From positions 1 through 64,000 of the forward strand of contig JASFXZ010000090.1 of NCBI GenBank assembly GCA_032209605.1: 64,000 bases of DNA, given 5' to 3'. Made by a program: the position numbers and the translations under genes. The notes under the pieces were generated by a model. That model had not been told where the DNA came from, did no database searches, and saw only the letters and a program-made list of their open reading frames with translations. How positions within the stretch are numbered: the stretch's first letter is position 1; the number at the start of each line of letters is the position of its first letter. The DNA is from Mactromeris polynyma. Its lineage: Eukaryota > Mollusca > Bivalvia > Venerida > Mactridae. Shown here piece by piece: positions 35,461 to 48,179 of this stretch.

Positions 35461-36263
35461 ACAACATCATAAATGACCCTCGTCAACAACTTGTATTTGA
35501 TTAAATCCAACAATCTGTAAATAATCTCAACAAATTAGAAGCCGGCTAAAATAAAATACTGTTTTGACAAGATCTGATACTGTATAACCTAAATACAAAC
35601 AACAAAAGAAATTGAGGGTCACCTGTTCTATATTTCATTTAGTCAAAACTTTGCTCGTTAATTTGTATTTTTATTTTGTATAAAAGAGATGAATAAATGT
35701 TAGGATTCTTTGCTTTACTTTATCCAGGAACTTCTCATACTTTTCAATGGAATTATAATGGAAAATTATGAGTTTTTTTTAGGTTTTTGTTAGGTACTTA
35801 CGCAAATATTGACAGCGCATTTCATTAGAATAACACACATTTAATGTTGTATCTTCATCTCAGAAAATGAATTGATCAGAGGGTAATTTTCAACAACTGG
35901 AGTTTTATGAATTTAATGTCACCTTGGGACAAAACTACAAAACAGGCTTTTTTGGGTGAAAATAGAATTTTTTAAATTCAACTATATATACTGCAAAATT
36001 GACTGATCCAACACTTGAACACTCATGTAATATTACAAATGCCATCATACAGATTTAAAGATCTGTTACAAACAAATTTATGCTCATTTGATGTCTTTTT
36101 TATTCAATAGAGCCGTTCAAACATTATGCATTACAAAATTAAGGATAGGTGGTTTTTGTTGAATGGATTATATACACACTAAAAGTAAAGTCTATATTTG
36201 ACAATGAAGATTTTATGCAGGATTTACAGTAACACTGAGGCAATGGTTGTTGAAAATCAAATT
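35461..36263. other. Non-coding stretch downstream of the transposase gene
   Basis: AT-rich, no gene seen; it separates the left subterminal repeats from the stop codon of the transposase. Confidence 0.5.
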
Positions 36264-39200
36264 TTAATTGAAAGGTTTCTTTCCACTGTTAAGAAACCAA
36301 AGTTCATGCTTTTCAGTTTTGTCTTCAGCAGTCACTAGCGGCTTTGACAGTTTATTAACTTTCACAAAAGAACGTGTCCTTTTATTGCCACAGTTAATTT
36401 CTGAGTACCATAGCCCTGTGGCACAATCAAACTGCAAATTATCAAACCACTCCACATATGCAAAACAATGTCTATCAGCAACTGAATTAATTTCTGAAAC
36501 ATGTTCAATAAAGTAACAGATTCTTCCAAATTGAATAAACAACCCACAATCTAACTTCTGACGACCAGGTGCACCTCTTGCAAATTCACAACACACAAAA
36601 GATGAAATAGTTTTAGCAGTTTTGGTTTCATACAATTTTGATGTATATACTGTTTCCCTCTTTGTAACTGAGTGAGTTTCTGTATGATAAGAGTACTTGA
36701 ACACATCACAGGAGTCACATTCTGTAATTTCAAGCTGGTAATGTATGGATTTAAGGTCTCTGTTTCTTAGATTCACTGCTCGTCTCTTATCTGTTTTATC
36801 ACATGATTCTACAGCAGGACTGTCAGCCTTGTTACTATCAACATCCATGGAACTTGTTCCGGTTGTTAAATTTGTTGTAACCTTTGGTATGCGATTGGTG
36901 GACATCATAAAATTACACCAGTCATGTATAATAAATGTCTCAATAGCTGTGGCCTCTGGATATCTCATGTTCAAAGTTCGTTTGCAGATCCACGAGTTAA
37001 AACGTTCAAATACATACATCCATGTGCCATATACTGGGCCAAATCTTCGGATTCCATTAGGAATATGGTGAAGTATATGTGTGGTTATGTTTGCCAGAGA
37101 TATTGGGAAGTCCCTTTCTAGCAGAGCTAGTGCAGTGTTGAGGTCTTTTTCAATCTGATTAATATCATCAGCCTCTACTTTTTCACTACAAAGATTGGCA
37201 AGACTATCAAGAACTAGGAAAAATGTTTGTTGGCATCTTTGTGATAAAGTGTTTTTCAGACAAAATTTTAAGATTCCCTGGGTTGCAATTTGTTTCCAGT
37301 CATGAGATTTCAAACTTCCTGGTTTACTAATAAAACGTCCAGGTTTTAATCCAAAATCACTGGGAACACGTATACTTTCAGCTCGTTTGTCTGCATCTTG
37401 TAGCTCAGATTTTGTCAACATAAATGGCAGTGTTGGTTCACTAGCACGTACTTTCATCACCTTTTGTTTTTTTGTTTTGTGTTGCAAGTCTGTTGAAACA
37501 GTGTCATGTATGTCCTGCAAATCATCAGACCTTTGCAAGGTGTGCAATCGGCTCATTTGTTTTTCAGCAGCAACAATTTTATTTGTGTCCACATAATTAC
37601 CCGTGACAACATTCATAATGTTTTGTACAACATCTTTGACTGTATGACAGCAGTCTGGAAGACACTCATTAACACGATCATGATCAGGCAGCTTACTAAT
37701 AGAATAATTTTTCTTACAACCAGTGGCTGTAGACACTAACTGAGCCTGTGTTTTATTTTTTGCGTTTTCATATGCTCTACGATAGCACGATTCTTCATCA
37801 GAAACTCGCTGTTTAGGTCTATCTGATGAATCTGCAGTCCTTGAATAGAACGAAGTTTCATCAAGACGCAGTGGATCCTCTCGTGACAAGTACGATCTAT
37901 TTGAAAGGTACACAACTTTGCTCAAATGTTTGTTATGTTCACCTCGAACATGACACCAGTGGCAACCTGCTAAACTTCCACTCCCATGTTGATGAAACAG
38001 TTTAGACAGTCCAGGATAATCTAATATATATAACAAAAGTTTCAGCTTTACATCTACTGGGGCATTGGTATATGTGTTATAAGCTTTACACTGAGTTAGA
38101 TATAGCAATTCGTCCACTAGCACTTCCACATATGGACTTAAGTTTGAGGACTCTGACTTCTCTTTTCCTGGTATTATGCCAACAAGTTGTATATTTCCAA
38201 ATGAATTTCTGATATGCCTTGGAAAATTTAAGATCGTTAACATAATTGGTGTCATGGAGTACATTACACCAATGTTATGAAATGGATTAACACCATCCAG
38301 CTCTAAAGCAAAAGAAATACCCATTTTATCCCCAGCAAAAAATCCATCTTCAGAATAAAGTTCTTTCCAAGAAGATGAATGATGAATATCCCACATTTCA
38401 GTACCTTCATAATCACTTCCAGGGTGTGACATAACTAGCTGTGCAAGATTAACCTCTCCATACAATCTAGCAAGTCTTGGACCGATAGGAATATAACTGA
38501 ATCTTCTTCTAGAGACTTGTCTTGACTGTTTAATGCTACTGCTTGAGCCTACATATCTATTTTCTCCACACACAGGACATTTAAGCAAGTCAGCATATTG
38601 TGATGTTTCATTATTCCGAAAGATAACACATTCATTAACACAAACATCAAATACGAGCTTTGTAACTACATACGGATTGATTAGTTTTCTAGCCTCATAA
38701 TATGATGAAGGCAATGTATTTGCTGTATCACTATGAATTACTTTTTGAACTTTTAGATTATGAGTAAATGCAGCTTTGCTCATAGATGGATGTGCAATAA
38801 ACAGTGAAAAGTTCATAGCCAGCCACTGCATAACAGTTATTTGTGAATTAGGTAAAGTCTCAACTGCAGGTCCCTCTTCATATAAGTTTTTATCGTAATA
38901 AAATGACCATGGATTGTCAGAGCAAGATGCTGACTCCATTGAGCAGTCACTATCAGACAAGCTATCATCTTCCTCACTTTCCGATAAGCTTTTACTTCCT
39001 TCAGTATTGTTTGAGCTTGAGAAATCACTGTCTGCTGCAGCATCATCAGTTACAAGTTCATCTTCAGAGCTGAAAAGATACAAATAGAACTGATAAAAAA
39101 ACACTTAGAATAATATAAGCAGTCACAGAGGGGCAAATGTCCCCTTACGGTCGACTATTTAATGAAAGTACTACAGTCCATAACCAGAATAACGAGGCTG

Positions 39201-39905
39201 AACACAGCCTTTTATCAGAAGAGGACATATGGTAACTGACGGCAAATTTGGCTCCCATCAAGGAAATGTACACGGGCATTAACTACATGTACATATTGCT
39301 TTGTATGTGTTTGTGAGAGTTAGGTGCAATATTTTTCAAGAAATCATAAAAATCCAAATTAGCTGGTTGTTGGCCATCTTAGATCAGATCCAGAAAAAAG
39401 TACATGGGCATTTACATACCACATATGTTTGTGAAGTTTGAGAGAGGTATAGGTGCAATAGGTTTGATTTTTTAGGGTGTTCGTTGGATCTTTGCATACA
39501 GGATGTCACCCGACTTGACTCGGGGTGGCATATGTGTGATGTCCATTGGCCTAATATTATTTAAAATAAACATGTTAAATCATAAATTTATGTCATTTAT
39601 GGGCCTAAGAAGCTAGTATTAGCTTAAATGGAAATTCCATATCAAGGTTTCAAAACTTAATTTTACTACTGCATTTTTTAAAATATGTACCTGTTTTCAA
39701 TGACAAAGTCTTCGCTTGCAGGCTCTAGGCTAGCATCTTGGTGTTGCATGGATGATGCAGAGCACTCCTCAGAATCCAATTCGGAGCTGGGCTCGGTATA
39801 ATCATATAAGCCATACATTTTTTCATGACGGTACCGTGTATGTCTATTTAATGGGTGACCCACATGTTTGCACAATTTGCAAATGCAATTTTTCATGGAA
39901 GACAT
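36264..39905 (-). CDS. TNP2-type CACTA/EnSpm transposase (2 exons, 1006 aa)
   Basis: Exon 1 39905-39691 starts at ATG (MSSMKNCICKLC) and ends at a GT donor; exon 2 39069-36264 begins after TTTTCAG with phase kept. Near the N-terminus lies a Cys/His cluster (CICKLCKHVGHPLNRHTRYRH region) and then an acidic Ser-rich stretch. The conserved core follows: LLKCPVCGENRY (zinc ribbon), MGISFALELDGVNPF (hallmark LDG-NPF with the first catalytic Asp), YSMTPIMLTI, LVDELLYL, a LDYPG segment and GCHWC. A DUF4218-like part follows (HHIPNGIRRFGPVYGTWMY, FERFN), usual in this family. Length fits full transposases. There is no internal stop, so the gene may be active. It is transcribed towards the left end, divergent from the 43709 gene. 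Confidence 0.9.
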
Positions 39906-40883
39906 GTTGCCGAAACTGAAAAGAAACATTGTCCATATAAATTCAGGTGAAAATAAAATGAAGAACAAACATAATTACAAATCTATGTTCAGGCACTCAG
40001 GAAATTTTACTTCAATTAACTTACATCTGAATATCTTGAACAATTTTTAATTATATCGTAGAGTGCCCTGTTTTGGTGACGTACCTGTTTCAGTGACCTG
40101 TCTTTCAATGTGCGGCATTTTTTTTTGAAGAGCTCTATGACGTTAAATTTTATTGCAAACTTTACAGTTAACAAATAGCTGTCTATGCTATTATCAAAAA
40201 GCAAAAAAAATGATGATAATACCTAAGAACCAGTTTGTTTTTGTAAGCCTATGATATTTTTGCTCATTTTCTTATTACTTTTTATACCTATCCTTTTTGT
40301 ATAAATCAAAGCATAATGTCAAAGTAAACTAAATGTAAGGAATAAGAATTAATTTATTGTCAATTCATTAAATCAGTATGAAGGGTTTATATGTTAAGGT
40401 CACTGAAACTGGTCCATCCAGGATAATATCTGTTGAGTGTTGTTAGTTAATTTTTGCACGAAAACAGGATACCACAAAAATTATGTAAAGAAATAACTAA
40501 GGCAAAACCGAACCCTCTGCAGTACAGCCTGGTTAAGGAGTCAAACAGAAAAAGTTCAAACATGCTAACAGTAACAGTGCCATGTCTACCATCGCCGCGA
40601 GGATATGATGATCGCGAAAACTCATGACGTTTCCAAAAGCAAAGAAAATTCACAACTTTACGGATAAAAAATTATCTACATGAACGGGGAATCATTTTCA
40701 TCTATGAATGGTTACGAAAGAACAACCGAGAATGTATTACCTGTTCCTTTATATGTGTTGACAGCAAACTCGCACAAGATCAAAAGCGTTTGCTTGCTTC
40801 CACGGTTTACAAGTTTAAATTTCCCGGACCTGTACGGATTTTGCGGGTTTTTGTCTACGCGCGGGAAAGATACTCGGAATACC
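39906..40883. other. Upstream region of the CACTA transposase gene
   Basis: No coding gene is visible. The stretch lies between the transposase start and the 3' end of the truncated retrotransposon and probably holds the promoter and 5' leader; a locally GC-richer, CG-containing patch at 40590-40870 is the likeliest promoter. Confidence 0.4.
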
Positions 40884-43664
40884 TATCTATCTATCTATCT
40901 TCCATAAAAGTCAAACCCCGTTAGGGGACTTAGACTTGACACGCGTCACCGACAAAGAAAAATTAATAAGACAAAGTATAAAAGTGTATAAAAGAAATGA
41001 AGAAAATTTTGTTAAAAGGTTAAAAACAGAGCAGGTATGAATTATGGAGAGGTGTGCTCAGTCTGGCTTACAGCCAGACTGAACTCAGGGCTTGGCAGGG
41101 TTACGATGTCTTGAGGGAGGGCATTCCAGTGGACAATAGTTCTGGGGAAGAATGAATATTTATGGTAATCAGTTGTGGTTTGAATTTGGTGGAATGCTTG
41201 TGAGTGAGAGGATCTAGAGGATCTGGTATTTTGGAGAAGATAATCAGGTATGGGAATGGCTACCTGGTTATGTAAGATGTTGTGGAACATAACCAGGCGT
41301 TGGTCTATACGGCGGAGGTCAAGTTCTCTCCATTTGAGGGTGTCCATCATGTCAGTGACACTGGAAGTTCGGCCGTAGTCATGCATGGTCCAGCGAGCAG
41401 CCCGGCGTTGGACAGACTCGAGTTGGTCAATCTGGGTTTTAGCGTGAGGGGACCAAACAGATGAGCAGTATTCAAGCTGGGGCCTGACCAGTGTCTTGTA
41501 TGCAGTTGACTTAAGTTTTTGTGAGTTTACTTTTATGTTACGTCTGAGAAATCCTAGTGTCTGGTTTGCTTTGGTTGTGATATTGTCAATGTGTGTGTTC
41601 CATGTTAAGTCATTTGATATTGTAATGCCGAGGTACTTTGCTGATGTTACTGTTTCTAGTGTTGTATTGTGTAGTATGTATTTGGTTGGTATGACTGTCT
41701 TGCGTTTTGTAATTTGAATGACTTGGCATTTTGACGGATTAAATTTCATGTCCCATTTATTTTCCCAGAACTGAAGTTGGTCTAGGTCTTGTTGAAGAAG
41801 GCTAGAGTGAGAAGAATTAGATAGTGCAAGATAGATAGCTGTATCATCAGCAAATAGTCGTACTTTGGAAGATTTGACAAATTCAGGGAGATCGTTTATG
41901 TAAATAAGAAAGAGTAATGGTCCAAGGACCGAGCCCTGAGGGACACCGGAAGATACTGGGATAGAGTTTGATGTGCAGCCATTTACGACTACTGATTGTG
42001 ATCTGTTGTCAAGGAATCTCTTGATCCATAGTAGTGTTTGACCTCTGATGCCATAGTAATGTAGTTTATAGAGAAGTTTTTCATGGTTAACCATGTCGAA
42101 GGCCTTTGAGAAGTCAAGAAGAATAAGATCAACTTGACTTTTCAAATTAAGGTACTGGAGGATGTCATCGACTAACATTAGTAGTTGACTCTGACATGAC
42201 CTTTTTTCCCTGAAGCCGTGCTGTAATTCATAAAATAGGTTGGATTGAGTGAAGTGTTTTGTGATGTGAGATGCGACTATGTGTTCCAGGGTCTTACACA
42301 GAATACAGGTGAGAGATATAGGGCGGTAGTTGGCTGGGTCTGACCTGGTGCCTTTTTTATAGATGGGGGCTACATTTGCTGTGTTCCAGATATTTGGTAG
42401 GATACCAGAATGAAGTGACTTTTTGAACAACTCTGCTATGATTGGGGCAATTTCTTTGCAAGTGTTTTTAAGTATGATTGGTTTTATTTGGTCTGGGCCT
42501 GCAGCTTTGTATGGGTTCAGGTTTTTAAGAAGCTTTTCAATACCATTAGTTGATATGTCAATGTTAGCTATGGGATCATGAGGGCTGAAAGACGGTTGGG
42601 GGATCTCTCTACCAGTATCTGTGATATCCTGTACTTTCATTTCAGCTAGTGATTTAAGAGATGTTGGTGACTTGGGTGTGAAGACTGAATGGAATTGCTT
42701 ATTCAAAACTGTGGCCTTGTCTTGATCTGCTGTGTGTAACTTATTGTCTTGTTTGAGTGAACCAATGCCAACAGAATCTTGTTTAGAGTGTTTTAGAAGA
42801 GAATATAGTTTCTTGGTGTTTGGTCTGTTTTGTGTTTGCTCGTGTTCTGGTGTTTGGTTGTTTATGTTTAGGATGTCTTCAAGATAGTTTTGATATGCAA
42901 TTTTTGTTTCTTTCCTGCAGAGGTGTTTGAGATTGAAGTATTTTTCTTTGTATTTGTTTGTTTCGTGTTTTTTGTATTGTTTGTATGCTTTGTCTCGTTT
43001 CCTGTAGTGGCGTTTTAAGTCGGCTTTAATCCAAGGGAGCTTATTTTTAGTAGATGAAAATTTGGATGGGATAAAGGTATTAACTCCTTCCTCTATTGAG
43101 CTGGTGATAGTTTGCCAGAGGTTTTCAATACTGTCTGTGATGTATGTGTTTGATCTGGTGAGTGAGTCATGAAGGTTTGAGATATGTGATTTAAGGCCAT
43201 CCCAGTCCGCCTTATTGTATAGGTGTATTTTGCGGGGTTCCTGGGGTTTCATTCGAACAGAGGTGTTTGTGTCTATCAGGACAGCATCATGGTCGCTGAT
43301 TCCAGGTATGACGCTGGTTCTGTTGACTATGGAGGGATTATTTGTCAGGAAAAGATCAAGGATATTGTTTTCACGTGTGGGGTCTTTGACTACTTGTGTA
43401 AGGTTGTTATCGTAAATTATGTGTATGAATTCTCTGTAAAATGATTGCAGTTTGCAGTCTGAGGATGGAGTAATACTGGACCAGTCCATTTTGGGCATAT
43501 TAAAGTCCCCACCGACCCATACTGTTGCCTTGGTTTTGGTGGCCATGGAGAGGGATTTGTTAAATTCCTCCAGACTGTGTCGGTCATATTCTTTGGGTTT
43601 ATAGTAGCATCCTATAAGGAGGGGCTTTGAGCCTTGTATATCAAGTTTGACCCAGCCTCTACTC
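40884..43664 (-). mobile_element. 5'-truncated non-LTR retrotransposon (LINE)
   Basis: Minus-strand element whose 3' end is a GATA/TAGA simple repeat (40884-40900 on plus: TATCTATCTATC). The 5' end at about 43660 cuts into the endonuclease. It lies within the CACTA element between its two divergent genes. No target duplication could be seen. Confidence 0.85.
41042..43663 (-). CDS. LINE endonuclease (partial) and reverse transcriptase ORF
   Basis: Open from 43663 without an own start; the first ATG gives 834 residues (43546). The N-terminal part is the second half of an AP-like endonuclease with GGDFNMP and SDHDAVLID, keeping the conserved D-N and S-D-H residues. The reverse transcriptase follows with NYRPISLT, QHGFREKRSC, LLDFSKAFD (first Asp), SGVPQGSVLGPLLF and LFADDTAIYL (catalytic DD), then KYLGITIS. 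The C-terminal third has the HWNALP segment found near the end of many Jockey/CR1-group proteins. No frame breaks, so the insertion is young. It lacks the first half of the endonuclease and any ORF1, so it cannot be autonomous. Confidence 0.88.
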   Translation of the reverse strand, partial: SRGWVKLDIQGSKPLLIGCYYKPKEYDRHSLEEFNKSLSMATKTKATVWVGGDFNMPKMDWSSITPSSDCKLQSFYREFIHIIYDNNLTQVVKDPTRENNILDLFLTNNPSIVNRTSVIPGISDHDAVLIDTNTSVRMKPQEPRKIHLYNKADWDGLKSHISNLHDSLTRSNTYITDSIENLWQTITSSIEEGVNTFIPSKFSSTKNKLPWIKADLKRHYRKRDKAYKQYKKHETNKYKEKYFNLKHLCRKETKIAYQNYLEDILNINNQTPEHEQTQNRPNTKKLYSLLKHSKQDSVGIGSLKQDNKLHTADQDKATVLNKQFHSVFTPKSPTSLKSLAEMKVQDITDTGREIPQPSFSPHDPIANIDISTNGIEKLLKNLNPYKAAGPDQIKPIILKNTCKEIAPIIAELFKKSLHSGILPNIWNTANVAPIYKKGTRSDPANYRPISLTCILCKTLEHIVASHITKHFTQSNLFYELQHGFREKRSCQSQLLMLVDDILQYLNLKSQVDLILLDFSKAFDMVNHEKLLYKLHYYGIRGQTLLWIKRFLDNRSQSVVVNGCTSNSIPVSSGVPQGSVLGPLLFLIYINDLPEFVKSSKVRLFADDTAIYLALSNSSHSSLLQQDLDQLQFWENKWDMKFNPSKCQVIQITKRKTVIPTKYILHNTTLETVTSAKYLGITISNDLTWNTHIDNITTKANQTLGFLRRNIKVNSQKLKSTAYKTLVRPQLEYCSSVWSPHAKTQIDQLESVQRRAARWTMHDYGRTSSVTDMMDTLKWRELDLRRIDQRLVMFHNILHNQVAIPIPDYLLQNTRSSRSSHSQAFHQIQTTTDYHKYSFFPRTIVHWNALPQDIVTLPSPEFSLAVSQTEHTSP

Positions 43665-43708
43665 TACAGCCCGCCAGAAATTCATCTTTTGTAAAATCTT
43701 GGAGGAAA

Positions 43709-46700
43709 ATGGACAATATTCCACTCTTTGAATTAACAGACGAAGGTCGCACGGCAATAACCGGTAAGTTTGATGTCTTTGGAATTAGTTAATTGCAGAT
43801 TTCTCCTAGTAAGCTAATTTTGAGTAGTTATCGTGAACTTTTTGATGCGATATCAGAAGCTGAAATTTGCCCCCGTTCTTGATTCGCGACATGTTGTACT
43901 CACTGGCACCAATAAATCTGTGTTTTTGAGTTTGTGATTGCATTGTTTTGTTTTAAATCTTTTTTATTTAATTTAAACCACAGTTTGGTGGTCTGGTGCC
44001 AGTGTAGACTAGGACTAGTGCCAGTGCTCAGGACGTGGTACAGTTTGTGTAGACTGGAAACATACATGTTCGAAATCATTGTCAATCAAGTTTATTTAAT
44101 ACATCTTATTTAGGATCCTTGACTTAAATGAATGAAAAAAACTTCATTTATGCAATTTATTTCGGATTTAATCAGCTCCCATTGTTGGCAGTTTTCTTTC
44201 CTTTTTCGATCTTCAGTCGTCTGCTAAAACCATAGGCAATAAAAATAGTGCATGCCACTGGAAGAATAACATATACCAAACTAATATTGTGCAGAAATAT
44301 CGACAAAGTCAATGTGGTTTTAACGATCAAAAGGGCATGTGTCCGCGTACTGGTAGTATCCACATACAGTTTCGGTCATCTATGCACAGGACCTTGCAAT
44401 CCAAAAATGTTAACCCCGTCCACCTGATATGATGAGAGAAGGAATGCAATGCACTCAGTACCCCACCCACTTATCTCATACAAGAATTTTTTTCCGAACA
44501 ACATGACGTTTTTTTCCGGTCTAGACAGTTACGATAAATACATTATCAAATATGTCCTTACCTTCTAATTTTCATTATTTTTAACGTTCCTATTGACTAT
44601 TAAATGCAAGTTATCCCATGTCACCGTCGCCATGTTGTGTTTCGCTTCAGAACAATAACAATTAGGGTAAATGCCACACCAGCTATAGGAACGTTAAACA
44701 TAATTAATGAGAACTATAAGTGTAACGGTTGCTGAATGTATAAAGGGAGGTAATTGGATAATATGCAAATTTAAGAAACTCAAACTGTAGTCATTTAAGA
44801 AGAATGGCATATATTAGAGCAACAAATCACCCTCTGTGGTGAGCTAGCTTTTCACCGATGGTATTTGTTGTGTCAGCCGCTCGGAACGTTACAGAAGGTT
44901 GTTAAGATATTTATCGTTTCTTACAGTCTATACCCGAAAATACCATTGTGATGTTGCTGGGGCGAAAATTATTGTATGAGATTAGTGGGTAGGGTACTGA
45001 GTGCATTGCATTCCTTCTTTTATTATATTGATATCTGAATCGGATGGGCAGAGTTAATTATTTATTTTGGATGACAAGGTTTAATGCTGGCGGAAAGGCA
45101 GTGTATTTGGTGGTTTATTTGTATGTTATTATGTTGTATATGTTCTTTTTATATATGATAAATGTGTTGTGGTTGATTCAGAACTTTATCTCTATATATG
45201 CTAACTGCTACTGATGTTATTTTACGCAGGAGTCAGGAACTAGTTCACAGTTTCAGTTACGACTGATGAACAACCTACCGCCTCTTGTTCAACAAGGTAT
45301 AACTTTTTATATAATTTTTTTTATTTCAGACAATGGTGTTACTGCTGAGATGCTCCTCGAGTTTACAGAAGGAGACATCAATGATCTCTTCAAAATGTTC
45401 AAAGACCGTTTCATTATCCGAAAATTTCTGAAAGGTGTTCAGCTGAATTCTTCTTTACAATCTGCGAGTGAGGTGCACTCAGAGACCATGTCAACCATTT
45501 CAACAATCTCTGAATCCGGTGCTGACAGTGAAATAGAAATTCTTTCCCCTAAGATGCCTGAGACAAATACACCTAGCAAGCTAAGTGTTCCTTATTCTGT
45601 GAATGATATGCTGGAAAGAAAACAGGTACGTGGGAAATCATCACCAGCACAAAATTATTTCCGCAGTCTACTGAGAGATGCAGCAGTAAGCTCAAAAATT
45701 TGGAAACATGCACCACTACTGTCTGAAATATCTGAAAACAAACGTAATGCCTTTTTTAAGGCCTTTGAAGTAGTTCCACAGCTTATAGAGAGAAAAAGAC
45801 TGATTTGGCAAAGATTGGGCGAAAGCCTACAAAATCGTAGGAAATACATGAATGACAAATCAAATGGCAAAAGATTGAAAAGCAATACTAGTAGTGCACA
45901 AGAAGTAAATGAAAATAGCAGTAATCTTAAAGTTGGTGACCAGGTTGTCATGCTTTCAAAAGATAAAACGCCAGTGGGTGATGGTATCGTGATTAAACTG
46001 GGATTGATGTTTTCCGAAGTTGTTGTAAGAAAAGTGTATGAAATTTGTAAAGCCACTAATATTGAACTTCCTACTCCAGTAGGAAATCAAACCTTTTTAA
46101 CTGAAAAGGTTGTTAAAATGGTTACAGGATGGAGAAATTCCAGAATAGTAGTGAAGTCATCAGAAAAGAAAGCTAAAAATGTGAAATCCTCTGCGCCAAA
46201 CACATCTTCTGAAAAAGCGGGAAGTACAGCTACAGTCGTTAAATCAAAAAAATCTGGCTCGAAGGCAACAGTCGTTAAATCCTCTTTGCCAAAGGCATCA
46301 GAAAAATCCACTGGACATGTGAAACTGTTAGAAGAACAAAGAGAAACTGCTAATATATTGAAATCAAATACTACAAAGAGGACCTTCAACCTTGACACAC
46401 CTAAAAGCAGCTCATCAGCTAAGTATAAGAAGTATGAAACTTGTTCAGGAACAGACTCGGAGTCAGATTCCGACAGTAGGGACTCAAACCACTCTGTAAG
46501 CAGCTCATCAGCTAAGTATAAGAAGGTTGAAACTTGTGCAGGAACAGACTTAGATTCAGATAGTGACTCAAACCATTCTGAGAGCCTTTTGAGTGATAAT
46601 ACCTGTAATGTAGGTATCTATGAGTGGTCAAAGGGTGATGTTTATATGGGTTGTTTCCAAGGAAACTTTATTATTAACTGTCAGAAGCCACTTGCAAAAA

Positions 46701-46936
46701 TTACTGTTAACCCAGAACCTACAATGAAAATTAACATAAGATCCCCAGATGAAAGAATAGACACAGGAATACTAAAATTGAACTTGGCTGACAAGCAGTT
46801 GAACCCAGATGAAAGTTTCTGCATTATGAAAAAAAAATTCCCGTTGGACAAAAAGAACCAAATTTCAATTAATGATGTAGAAAATTTCACTGTAGAATTG
46901 CAGAGAAAGTTCAGGAAATATGCTTTCAATCATTAG
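43709..46936 (+). CDS. Second CACTA gene, SAM/BEN-like domains
   Basis: Predicted exons: 43709-43763 (MDNIPLFELT), 45237-45296 and 45330-46936, all phase-consistent with GT-AG borders. The intron between the last two is only 33 bp and in frame, so it may be retained; exon 1 could also splice directly to 45330. After the start comes a helical TAEMLLEFTEGDINDLFKMF segment that looks like a SAM-type domain. A central region of about 100 residues (VGDQVVMLSKDKTPVGDG to VTGWRNS) resembles a BEN-type DNA-binding domain. Lys/Ser-rich low complexity and two similar acidic repeats (SSSAKYKK...ETC.GTD) follow. By analogy with plant CACTA elements it may be the subterminal-repeat-binding accessory protein; that is inference. 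Confidence 0.6.
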
Positions 46937-47698
46937 GACTATTTTCATCTGTAAATATTTAGCTTGACTATTCGAAGCTTTTTCATTGGCATTTTACCTT
47001 CAAAATTGTAATCTTGGCTTTATTTCAAGAACCAATATGCATATATTGGGTAGAAATTTTACATGGACCTTTTCTCCTTTGTAATCATTTGTTTTATTCT
47101 TTAACCAGTCTCCTGAACTTTGTTAAGTTTAAATGAATATATGCAATTGACTCTAGATACCAGTAAGCAGTTAAGTAAGACATGATAATAATCTGTGCAT
47201 GCTTAACCATACTTTCACTGCTATTTTAACAGTATATTTCTAAAATGTTATCAGTTCATTTTGAGTGTGTTTTGTCAAACTATAGGTGTTCTTGTATATA
47301 ATTGTTAACTGTTGTTAAACCCATGTTTGGTTAATTATTAGCCTTTTTAATACTGTTAAATTGTTATCAAGTTTCAGTACCTGTACATTTGATGTTAGTA
47401 TGGCAAACATAGAATCTTATTCATGTACATTCAAATTTATGTTGGGTTCAATTCATGTTTAACCAACAAATTATTGCGCGCGATAATAATTTCGTGGTGT
47501 TCGCAAATTGTTTGATCTGCACTTGAATACATGAACATTTATAGCTGCAAAATAACTGGCAAAAGGTATAACGTGAAAATTTGGATTTGCGAAAATAAGT
47601 TTTAGTGCCCATGAATTACTTAACTTAAAGAGCAGCATGTGTGGTTATCTCTTGTCATATACATTGATCAGTGTCATGTGTTTCATAATGTCAACTTG
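46937..47698. other. Non-coding 3' flank
   Basis: AT-rich DNA after the second CACTA gene. No gene or element is recognised. Confidence 0.5.
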
Positions 47699-48002
47699 AT
47701 CTTGTTCACTGCTGTGCCATTGTAATATAGTTTATACTTCTACTAGATCTAGTCAATTATGTTATGCTCGGTTCTGTTTTGCGCAACGTTTTTTTGAGTT
47801 GTTGCAATACCGCTGTACAGTATGGGTTTGAATCGCACTATAGGTGCAAACTATTTACGTAATCTACTGTTAGATTAGTGCCAAGTATTTCTGTGCCAAG
47901 TAGTTTTTAGATGTTTGTGTACATTTAAAATATTATTGTATTTCAGTATTACCTTTCATTATATAATGCAAAAGGACTTATGTCCCCCAAGTGTGATGTT
48001 GA
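47699..48002 (+). repeat. Long direct repeat C, left copy (304 bp)
   Basis: Recurs at 48180-48483 with one mismatch seen (GAATCGCAC versus GAATCCCAC). It begins ATCTTGTTCACTGC and ends AGTGTGATGTTGA. Confidence 0.92.
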
Positions 48003-48179
48003 TCAGGGGTTGCATTAGGGATAAATTTTCGGAAGTCCTGACTTCCTGACTTTAGATTTAGGAAGTCCCAATAAGATTTTACGGAAGTCCTAGATGGTCA
48101 ACGTCCATGTTGCTGCTCAAGTGTATTGGCATTGGGTAGATTTATTGTCCTTTAACAATCATTATAAATGCATTGACAT
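48003..48179 (+). other. 177-bp spacer between repeat C copies
   Basis: Contains three GGAAGTCC/TCCTGACTTCC-type motifs. No gene, tail or terminal repeat is recognised. It could be an insertion flanked by a long duplication, or the junction of a tandem duplication. Confidence 0.5.

Noticed and set aside
36268..36516. Plus-strand frames across 36268-37739 and 41282-43444
   Set aside because: Shadow frames opposite the transposase and LINE genes, without motifs.
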